Assembly: GCA_013368315.1 (NCBI GenBank)
Contig: JAACJM010000130.1
Span: forward strand, 173,395 to 237,394
Source: Tetrapyrgos nigripes
Taxonomy: Eukaryota > Basidiomycota > Agaricomycetes > Agaricales > Campanellaceae
DNA length: 64,000 bases
Direction of reading: 5' to 3'
Part shown: positions 48,110 to 57,459 of the stretch, piece after piece
Layout: each line of letters starts with the position of its first letter
Numbering within the stretch: the first letter of the stretch is position 1
Position numbers and translations under genes: made by a program
Notes under the pieces: generated by a model
Seen by the model: only the letters and a program-made list of their open reading frames with translations
What the model was told of the DNA's origin: nothing
Database searches by the model: none

Positions 48110-49095
48110 TTGGGATTGGATGAAGCTTCGGATGATTGATACCTATCCGTATCCGTGTCCTTGTTCCTAGAGGGCCAATTCCTCGAGATGGCAATGGATA
48201 ATCGTACTCATATTTATGGACCACAGACAATAGTGTTATTAGCATTTTGGGAAACATTACATTCTGGGCTTATTGATCTAGTACTCTGTCAATTTATACC
48301 GCTCTTCTTCCGTCTTCTATCCTTCTAGTACTCTATTGATTTATAACACTTATCCTCTCAACCCCTGTCCCTCCCTAGTACCGATTTTCGGTTACTACTT
48401 TAGTTACATGGTTTTCGATTGAGCTCGTCTTGATCAGTTTTGAATATTTCATTCGTTTTACTCTTCACAGCTTTACTTACAGTTTTACTTATCTTCGTTT
48501 CACTAGTTCCTTCTTTGATCCGGAGATTTGACACTCATTTCAGTAGACACATGTTTTACACTCATGTTTATGATCTGATCATTTCGTAGAATAGTATAAC
48601 TACTGTATCTACACCCCCAATATGATGTCTTGTCCTCCGCGTTAGTTTCCAGGCTTTCCGAGTCATCAACCCAGCTGCCGCTCAGCTGGTATTTCCATTC
48701 TCACATTACTTTCCCGTCATTTCCCAGTTTCCCAGTTTGTCATCCTCAGTGCCCACTTCTGTCTATTGTCCCCGGTTGTCCCTGCATTCACGAGATCCCG
48801 GCACACCACCCTGGCCGAGAGATCATCACATCAGGCCTTTGTCACCTAGAGTTTCGTGTGGTGTTTTCTTCTCGCAGATCACCTGCTTTCATTAAGTTCC
48901 AGGATCGATAGAAATCTAATTAGGTGAGAAAGAATCAAGGTCAAGATAATAGAATTAAGCAAGTACATTGAACTTCATCTGATCCGATCTGCCAATGATT
49001 ATCGGACAATCGCACAAGGTGATTTTGAGACGCACGGCCACGCAAAGGGAGAGCCCAGTCCAGTAGATGTCGAGGGATTAGTAAAAGTAAAGGTG
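48110..49095. other. Intergenic, no supported gene
   Basis: The region is pyrimidine-rich with repeated CTAGTACTCT motifs (48,278 and 48,327). No coding segment or recognised repeat was found. Confidence 0.4.
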
Positions 49096-49100
49096 ACAAT

Positions 49101-49819
49101 AGAGAGCTTGCGCAGAGCGGTTGGCTCGAAATCATGTACGCAACCCAAGTGCAACCATATCTAGCTCGTCAGCCCAACAACCACCTCCCTTCCTCTTCGA
49201 TTCTCAGTTGGCATCACAATCAAGGCTGCAGGGAACTTACTGTGCAGTTCTGTGCACCATGGTACTGTAGGACACATCAGAAGTATGGCAGGAACATTTG
49301 GCAGCTTTCATCAGGATAAACAGGTGCATATGCTGCTTTCTGTGTATTTTTGGGCCTAAAATTGATTTAGGATACTAGAATAGTCCAGTCCCATGCATCT
49401 CTGAGCTGGCCCTAAGCAATGATGCTGTTATGCATCCTCCCTCACCACCATGTGCTTTCTCTCCAGATATCCTCACCTATCATCCTTTTTTTTTTTCATC
49501 AAACATACTGTCTGACCCCAGCATCCTTTCCAGTTCATCCGTCTGTCCAGAAAAGCACGTTATTTCTCTCACAAGCTCTCATAGTTCGTATATGTCAAAT
49601 CTCTCTTATGCTAGTTTTTGTACATCATATCCCAGTTCTTTTGTGCTTGGCCTATTCCTGGATGCTCCCTCCATCACTTCCTATGCTTGTTTTGCATGTA
49701 CTTACTGTAGCTACCTCAATATATGCGTTGCAACTTGTGCACACAATTTTGAGCCAACCGCTCTGCGCACGCTTACTAAGCCACACGTGGCTGCAGGTGG
49801 CTCTGCGCAAGCTCTCTAA
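49101..49819. mobile_element. Non-autonomous TIR element, about 720 bp
   Basis: The left end is AGAGAGCTTGCGCAGAGC at 49,101. The right end GCTCTGCGCAAGCTCTCT at about 49,800-49,818 is its exact inverse. A second inverted match, GCGGTTGGCTC on the left and GAGCCAACCGC near 49,751, lies inside the right half. AAT occurs just outside both ends and could be a 3-bp target duplication. The inside has only unrecognised, Ser/Pro-rich frames. Confidence 0.65.
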
Positions 49820-49967
49820 TGTTTCGAGCGTACTGGTACTTGGGACAGCCTTCGCGGTCACTATTGCTTATATTAGTACAGGTATGTGATATAGTGTATG
49901 TGTACTGGGGGCTAGTTAACGCGGTATACGGTAGCCAACAACAAGAGAAATATACCTACGTAATAGA

Positions 49968-50190
49968 ATGAAAGGAGTGTGGGCCAACACTGTGCGTGGC
50001 AGGTACGAAGCCGTTTCTATGCATCAAAACATAGTCAGGTTGCCATTTCTAAAATTTTTTACCCATATAGAACCACTACAGCTTGTTTATTAGCAAAGTT
50101 TTCTAGGTTTCTGTTATCTTCTCAGACTCCAGCAGAGTGTATTGGTTTTGGTTGGTCTTTGAAAGATTTATATGTAACAGTGATTGTTCT
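49968..50190 (+). repeat. Dispersed repeat A, copy 2
   Basis: The copy starts GTGTGGGCCAACACTGTGCG, TGGCAGGTACGAAGCC and continues with AGAACCACTACAGC, TTAGCAAAGTTTTCTAGGTT and TTCTGTTATCTTCTCAGACTCC. The same block order is at 10,045-10,260. It ends about ten bases before the first recognisable exon of the GH79-type gene. Confidence 0.6.
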
Positions 50191-50200
50191 TCTTTGATAG

Positions 50201-51048
50201 CCCTTCACCCCACCACTGACAAACCAGTCTACATTTCACCAATGGACAATTGGACCCATCTATTATTCCACACTCGTCATGGCAGAGGCATTAGGTACGA
50301 CAGGCTCAACCCAGGTTATGGATTTGTCTGTGAATGACGGGTGAGTGATAGAAAGTTTTGCTTCCATGGCCACTGGGTTTCTCAATTATCACCCATCATC
50401 ACCTTATGCAGAAACAACTACACCCCCGCCTATGCCATCTACAAAAACAACATTCCCATCTGCGTAGCCCTCATCAACTTTATGACTGACAACTCTGGCA
50501 CCTCTGCCTACACCATGTCCATCTCCATCAGTGGAGGCAACACAGGTCAACCCACTTCTACCCCCTCTTCTGTCAAAGTCAAATACCTCTCCACCTCAAA
50601 TGTATCCCAAAAAGCCAGTTTCACCTGGGCAGGTCAGACCTTTGGTGATTATTTTGCCTCAGATGGGAGACCAATGGGAGAAGAATCTATCCAAACTATC
50701 CAATGCAACTTGATTTCAAACACATGTCAGATTTCAGTCCCTGCCCCTGGCTTCACTCTTGTCTTTTTAAATGATAAAGCATTGGAGGAGAGTACGGATG
50801 GAGGAAATGGAGAAGGAGGAGAGGTGATGACAAAGATGATGAATACAGCAACAATTGATCAAGAGGTGTTGGCTACTAGTAATGGGCATCGGGCAGGGGA
50901 TTTGGTGGGTTGGATGGGGAGTATGTCGAGGAGGAGTTCAGGGGTGCAGGCTGGGAGGGGGGTTAAGGGTATGGATATGAGTATGGTGGTGATGGGGATG
51001 ATATCAATGCAAGTGGTGGGTGGGGTGCTGTTGGGTGGGGTTTGGTGA
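50201..51048 (+). pseudogene. 5'-truncated GH79-type glycoside hydrolase, C-terminal domain only
   Basis: An exon from 50201 (after an acceptor TTTGATAG) reads PFTPPLTNQSTFHQWTIGPI, then YYSTLVMAEALG and DLSVND, and is spliced at GTGAGT (50341). It joins an exon from 50412 (NNYTPAYAIYKNN, then VALINFMTDNSG). Further blocks are VKVKYLSTSNVSQKASFTWA, GQTFGDYFASDGRPMGEESI and CQISVPAPGFTLVFLNDKAL. This is the C-terminal beta-domain of agaric GH79 beta-glucuronidase-like proteins. The tail ends in a hydrophobic stretch (VVMGMISMQVVGGVLLGG), a possible GPI-type signal. The catalytic TIM barrel that should precede it is missing. A copy of repeat A abuts the first exon, and upstream DNA to 48,104 has no GH79 similarity. 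It could instead be a gene with very distant exons, but that is unlikely for this genome. Confidence 0.7.
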
Positions 51049-51349
51049 TGGTGATAGGGGTTGGTGTTGAGGTTGGCATTGTGAGGGACTTTTTGAGGAA
51101 TTTTTTGAGGGCCTTACTCTTGACTGTTGATCTTTGACCATTGACTGTTTGGAGTCAGCAGTGAATGGTGAACGATGTGGGGCCCATGAACATCTGGCCA
51201 TCTTACATATGCAATGGCACACAGAGGACTCATGTACTTGGTCTCTACTTCAAGCGTCAACTTGCATGGTTCTCAGACATTTTCATTTTATCTATCTATG
51301 CATAAGTGTAGAACAAACACAAACTTAAAGACTTTTATACAAATTGTAA

Positions 51350-53230
51350 AGTGCGAGCATTCTGAGTAGTCAGAATACTCAACAGTTCACTTGTACTACA
51401 AGGACTTTTGGGGTTTTTGGGAGGGTTTTTGCATGAATGCACACAGGTTCACAATTTAACACACACAAAGACTATAAAGTCCACAAAGTATAAACCAACA
51501 GTTTCAAATTAACACTTGTAGGCTCCAATGCCTTATAACCAATTTCACAAGTCTGAGGACACACACAAATAAATTCAATTTAACACTATTGTTCCACACA
51601 CTATGTTTATACTTGATGCAAGTGAAGTAAATTTGGTGGAAGTGTAGTTCGTGTTTTGCAGTCTCTACAGCTTGCGCTAGTGAGATGACCAATACTCTAC
51701 AGTATGTGGCTTGTGTAACTACGAGAAATACCTAGTCCTTTTATACTACTTGCAGCTACTACTATACAGTTCTACATTTCTTTTTAATGTCTGCTAAAAG
51801 GTACATAAGAACACAGAAATATCCTGCTAACTGCCAGTCCATGCTTGTCAGTACTACTAGACTAAGTAGATACCTTCTAATTAGGGTATTTAAGAAATAT
51901 AGAATATTATCTAAAACTCATAGGGCTTTCTATGTTCCCTTCACTTCATCCTCTTGACTAAGGGTACCTTTCTGGAACTGGTGGCCATAGTCATTCTGAC
52001 TCACATAGCTCCACCATCCATCCTGGGCTCCACTCATATGACTCACATTCCTTTACCACCAATCAGTTGCTATAGGTTTGTGTAGTCTTTGCTTATTCCT
52101 CCTCTTATGTTTTTCTGGTGCTACTATAGGCTTGGTGTTAATAGACCTAGTTTCTAGTATACTGCCAGTTAGTGGCATAGTTATCTTATAGACAAGTCCA
52201 GCTCTCTATAAGGTCCCACATAGATTTTGTAGTCACACTTGTACCAATGGAAACACCTCAGTCATCATGCACACATCTTGCCAATCTTACTGCTGCATTT
52301 GGAAATATCTTTACCCTTTTGGGGCTTTCTCATTATGACCCCTTCCTTAGATCGCATACTGGTGGTAATGAACTATGGGTTTCATTCCTTCACTGCTAGT
52401 CCATCCCTTTAATACCATATGAAAGCTGAGCTTTCTAGGAACTCGTACATATATACTTTGTCCTACTTATCTATCCTTGCTGTCTTTCAAAAGACTATTC
52501 CTTCTGTTTTGCTTATAAGCGAGGTATTGATTGTTATACTGCTAGTTCAGACATAGTCAGTCACTAGGGTTTTCCTCCAATTTCTCTGATTATGGCACAA
52601 TTCTCAACCAATGATTGTTTAGTGCTAGAGTCTGGGTTGTATAGCCGATGTGTTCCTTGCCTGTGAATAGGGGCTTCACTTTCCCTTGAGTTGCACTGGT
52701 GGTACTAAGTGTGTTATAGTAGGAATTGTTACAAAGCCTTTATAGAACTTTGTATAGTATATTGGGTGGATCTGCTACTATAACTGAAGCACTGTACACA
52801 TCAACCATAGTACTTAGAATAAGCATATCCTATTCATAAGTACTTAGCTTGATTATACTGGTATGTACACTTAGTCCACTAGCACTTTAACTAGCAGTTT
52901 GGGACTCACTCTAGTCCTTTATATTTCAATTGAAGTGGTGAACCAGCTTTCTAACTGCCAATTAATGTTTCTATACGTGAATTTTGTATGGCATATCATC
53001 AGTTGTTGGACTTCTTCAATCTTTCGTTTCAGTTATCTTCATCTTTGTGCTTTTCGCACCAACGTTTACACTTTTTAGTATTGGACACCTTGTACATATT
53101 TTTTGACATTTTACATATACCGTTCTCAGTCTGTAGCAAATAATCAACAGTGTAAAAGTGAGCTGGGATTAGTAGAAGTAGTAGTACAAGGAGGACGAGT
53201 AGGACAAGCAAATCTTTGATGATGCCTCTT
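51350..53230 (-). repeat. Degenerate AT-rich DNA, possibly an old LTR element
   Basis: No frame longer than about 62 codons exists in nearly 1.9 kb. On the minus strand, GTATAAAAGG near 51,740 and regularly scattered TATA-like and AATAAA-like motifs, plus remnants of a Lys/Arg-rich peptide near 52,100 (KHKRRNKQRLHKPIA), would fit a mutated LTR retroelement end. I found no matching second LTR in the window, so this is a weak call. Confidence 0.25.
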
Positions 53231-53444
53231 TTTCTGACTTGGGCATGCCTGCCATCAAGGCTTCCTCTTGTTCTTAGTTGTCCTGGTTACCTTCAGCCAT
53301 TCTTTGTTGGTTGAAGGGATGTGTTGGCCAGCAGATATGTCTGGAGTCATGAAAACAACTTGCCATAAAGGCCTTCAGAAATTATAAGACCAAACAACTG
53401 CCTTTCCTTATGCATCGTGTGGCATGAATGGAATTTGCTGGCAG

Positions 53445-53652
53445 TAGGTGCGGCCGCCTATTGCATCGGAACTAATATTTCTTTCCATCGGATCACATGG
53501 AAATGCACCAGGACAAAGCTAGAAACACAGCCCCATGGATCACTCCAGTCCAAACCCATTTATTGAACAGATAGATGGGACCATTTAAGCATAGCCACAA
53601 GCAGAAGTTGAGTGTAATAAACTCAACCTCATTTCATTTGGCCTCATAACTT
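53445..53652 (+). repeat. Repeat C, copy 2, CpG-depleted
   Basis: Aligned to 45,430-45,655 this copy differs mainly by transitions at CpG sites. Examples are GCGTCGGAAC versus GCATCGGAAC, CCGTCGGGTC versus CCATCGGATC, CACGGATAAC versus CATGGATCAC, and AACCCG versus AACCCA. The 3' tail reads CTCAACCTCATTTCATTTGG and CCTCATAAC. Confidence 0.8.
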
Positions 53653-53679
53653 TGGATGCCCAATCATGCAAGCAAATCA

Positions 53680-54070
53680 TTTACATCAATGATCATGAAG
53701 AATGATCAACCCCTTGTACAAACCTCAGATATCTGGAGACAAGTGACGGTGAGTCAGTGACAGTCAAGTCCTGAGCCGTCCAGTACCTTCGCTCCAAGTT
53801 CAGACAGAAGAAACTTAGTCCCTTTCTTTCCCTTCCAACCCTGCTCCGGTGCCTAGGACATATCTAGGGCTACAACCTCCAACCCACCTCAGTACCTCTT
53901 CCCCCTTCTGCACGAACCCACGCTTAAGAGTAAGAGTAAAACTAGGACACCAAACACCTGCCTGCTTGCCTTCAAAACCCTTCCTGTTCCTGCTTCCCGT
54001 TCCCGCTTCACATCTCCCACCTGCTTAAACTTGAACTTAAAGCTTAAAAGCTTGAAGCCTTACTAGTACG
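53680..54070 (+). repeat. Dispersed repeat F, copy 1
   Basis: The copy contains GATCAACCCCTTGTACA, CAGTCAAGTCCTGAGCCGTC, GCACGAACCCACGCTTAAG, AGTAAAACTAGGACACCAAA and CCTTCCTGTTCCTGCTTCCC. The same series, with a roughly 350-base insertion, is at 58,780-59,520. Confidence 0.65.
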
Positions 54071-54174
54071 AGTATATGTACGTACTCTAGACGCTAAAGA
54101 AAGAAAAGAAAAGAAATTATAGGGATATATGTATATTATATACTTTTGAGATGAGATGAGATGTGAAAGATAGA

Positions 54175-54320
54175 TAGATATACACGGCGTGGTCCTTTAC
54201 AAACATGCCGGGTGTAGACGCGGTTTAGCCTGCCACGATGTATGTCTACTCTAATTCCTTACCAATGAAATCAAGCACGTCATCTTCGTGACGGTAGTCC
54301 CATGGCAGGTGATTAGGAAA
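54175..54320 (+). repeat. Dispersed repeat D, copy 2
   Basis: GATAGATAGATATACACGGC starts a block matching 9905-10040 through ATGCCGGGTGTAGA, TCTTCGTGACGGTAGTCCCA and GGCAGGTGATTAGG. This copy has about 18 extra bases in the middle. It is followed directly by repeat E, while copy 1 is followed by repeat A. Confidence 0.7.
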
Positions 54321-54329
54321 TTACAGAGC

Positions 54330-54620
54330 CAAAACAGGGTTGTTTGATGACACGCAAAAAATACGAGAGACTATGGTATGAGAGACTGCATAGAGATGGT
54401 GTTGATTTGCTTTTTGCAATGTAAGGTGGATGGTAGGATAGTAATTGATGCGAGGGATTTGATAGAGGTGCAGTGTTATGGAGGGGGGGATATATGGCCT
54501 TGGAATAGAAGATTTCGAGAATGTCATAGACAAATTTTGCAACAATGTCAATACTATTGTAGTGGAAGATGAAGAAAGTGTGAGCTTCATTGGAGTTGGA
54601 GACTATGGGCCTAAGTAGCC
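54330..54620 (+). repeat. Repeat E, copy 2
   Basis: The block contains ATACGAGAGACTATGGTATG, TTGCTTTTTGCAATGTAAGG, GATGGTAGGATAGTAATTGA, GCAACAATGTCAATACTATT and GTAGTGGAAGATGAAG. It matches the second half of 12,355-12,890 without the expanded tandem part. Confidence 0.6.
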
Positions 54621-55246
54621 TGAATTGAGTAGAGGACAATGGAGAACCAAGTACATGTAACGGTCGCACTATTGATATATAGTAACGCCACAGTCGTCAT
54701 CACGTCGTTGATCCAGGTACTGAACACGTTGCTGCTCCATGTAAGCAATAATACTATTGATAGAGGTTTCCGCGAGTCGGAAAGCCATCATTTTGAAATG
54801 ATGGGATCAAACGCAGCTTCTCAAGTTCTGATCACGTTGTTGAGACACTTTTCAACCCTTTGTGACACAAACAGCAACCTCACACTTGTGCAAAGTTTCT
54901 TTGAGGTGAGTGGGAATTAAAAATGGAGATGCTTTTAAGGAGTGAATAACAAGCTTCAGATATGGAACCAATGAATAATGGCCTCAATCAAACTGGTACT
55001 CGAAACCAGGGGAATTTCATTTCTCGAGCTCAGCACAACATTACCAGTAAGTACTAGTACTCCGTTTTTCATGTTAGTGGAATACTTACACAGGCTATTT
55101 GCAGATTTTCCAGAGAATAAACCAAGGGTAAGTGACAATTTCCCACCAGAATTCAACGTCTGACAAGAGTTCCCTTCAGGAAATCACAGCAGAGTACGTA
55201 CAAGCCTCCCATGATTGACTAATTTATATAACTTTTATAATTTCAG

Positions 55247-57452
55247 AGATCTGCTTCTTCAAACATCTCAATTTCCAGCTGTATTCACTGGGAGAACCAA
55301 CCTTGTGAAAGAAGCAGTTAGCATTCTGTATGAAACCAACCAGGTCCATATTGCTATTCTTGGAGCTGGAGGAATAGGCAAAACTTCTGTTGCCTTGCAT
55401 GTCATGCAAAATCTCTTGATCAAAGAGAAATTTGCAGAGAGATGCTACTTCATCTCCTGTGGAATGCTTCCAGATGCAATAAACCTTATTCAAGGATTGG
55501 TGCAGGCCATTGGACTGCAGGTGGCCCAAGGAAAGGGACCTTTGGATGTATTGCTGGCTTATCTCAAAGGTGATCAAAAGGTCATGTTGATTCTGGACAA
55601 TTTTGAGACCCCCTGGAACAGCAAAGGCCAGACTGAAGTCAAGAACTTAATGGAAGACATCTGCAGTGCCAAGTCAGTGTCAGTCATTGTGACTATGAGA
55701 GGAACTGATGGTCCTGGACAAATTAAATGGCACAAACTTGGAGGTCAATCAGGTTTGCCTGCTCTTGAGCTGAGTGCAGCCAAGGAAGCTTTCTGTTCTT
55801 TCAGTTCTAATGGAGAGTATACAATCAAGGAGGAGGATCCTATTTTGGAGAAGCTGCTAATTCAAATAGATGGTATGCCCTTGGCTATCATGCTCATTGG
55901 GGAGCTTGCCAAAGAACTGCCATTGAATGACCTAATGGAAATGTGGAATATCCAAAAGGCTGCAGTGCTCCAGAAAATTGGAGAGCAGGACAACAGACTT
56001 GCAAGTATTGAGGTGTCAATTCAGCTGACTCTGAACATCCTTGGGGAAAAGCTTTCTGCAACAGGAGAAGATGTCTTGGTTTTTCAGGGAACAGAGCATC
56101 TTGAAGATCAGATCTGGAATTTTTATGAATCATTCATAGACAATTTACCTCAAGATTCCATTGCAAGAGATAATCAGCTTGAACAGCACATTGGGAATAT
56201 ATTCAAAATTCTTGAGATCCAGATCAAGAGGTCATTTGAAAAATCACATACGAAGGTGCTAAGAAAATTGTGTAACTATACAAAATACTATCCAGGTCTT
56301 CTTCCATTGGTTGAGAAACATCTGGAATGGAAGTCACAGATGATTTTGAGTGATCAAACTGAAATGATGTTTCTCCAAGAAAGTATTTTGAGCTTTATGG
56401 GAGAATATGGGAAGGCTATTGAAGTAATCAATTGTGTGGAGGAGCTTTATAAAAGCCAGATAAATGAAGAGGCTGGTAATCTAAATGTGATCACAAGTAC
56501 TAGCAGTATATCTATGAACAACACAATTGAACGAACACAAGCAAAATGTTACTGAAGATTAGGGACAATCTTTTTTTATCAATGTGATTATACACAATCA
56601 CAGCAGAAGCTACAACAGGCAAGGGAACTATATGAAAGCATTGGAGATATGAGAGGAGTTGCTGACTGCTTGCAAAGCCTGGGGAATATATGCAGGATGT
56701 TATCTCAACATGAGAATGCAAAAGTCATGCTTGAGCAAGCCAAACAACAATTTGAGGGGGTTGGGTACAGACTGGGAGCTGCTGACTGCTTGCAAAGCCT
56801 AGGAGATATATATAAGATGCTAGCCCAATATGAGGATGCAAAGGTCATGCTTCAGCAAGCCAAAGAGATATTTGAAGGGGTTGGTCATATTCTAGGATTT
56901 GCCCAGTGCTTGCAAAGCCTAGGAGATATATGCATGATGTTATCTCAACATGAGGATGCAAAGATGGTGCTTCAGCAAGCCAAAGAGCAACTTGAGAAGG
57001 TGGGATCCATGTTGGGAGCTACCCAATGCTTGCAAAGCCTAGGGAATATATGCCAGACACTAAATGAGTATGAGGATGCAAAGGTCCTGTATCAGCAAGC
57101 CAAAGAGCAATTTGAGTGTATTGGTGCCAGGCAGAATGCTGCTCAATGCTTGCAAAGTCTAGGAGATATATACCTAGAACTATCCCAACCTGAAGATGCA
57201 AAGGTTATGTTTCAGCAAGCCCAAGAGCGATTCGAGGGGATCGGTGATAGGTTGGGAACTGATCAATGCTTGTTCGGCCTTGCAATAGTTTTTCATTCAC
57301 AAGGCTATCTGAATCAGGCCAAAGCAGAAGGCGAAAAAGCAAAAGACCATTTTGAAGCCATTCAAATGCCACAACAGGTTGCTGATTGTGTAGTCATGCT
57401 TCAGCAGCTCAATGAAGCTTTGGCAGTAGCAGTGGAAACCCAGGCAGAATAA
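55247..57452 (+). pseudogene. NB-ARC/TPR STAND (NLR-like) gene with one premature TGA
   Basis: This is a signalling NTPase of the fungal NLR-like type. The frame from an acceptor at 55246 reads FTGRTNLVKEAVSILYE. It continues with a Walker A or P-loop GAGGIGKTS, kinase-2 VMLILDNFETPW, an RNBS-B-like VSVIVTMRGT and a GLPL-like IDGMPLAIMLIGELA. A helical spacer follows. TGA at 56553-56555 interrupts, but the same frame continues at once (RLGTIFFYQCDYTQSQQKL) into six 40-residue TPR-like repeats with the core LQSLGDIYxMLxQxEDAKVM (56,650-57,360), ending at TAA 57450. CGA to TGA would explain the stop by one transition. A normal winged-helix segment is not obvious after the NB-ARC. Possible upstream mini-exons with GTAAGT donors lie at 54,980-55,195 (ETRGISFLELSTTLP), but the true start was not fixed. 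Confidence 0.75.
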
Positions 57453-57459
57453 ATGGAGG

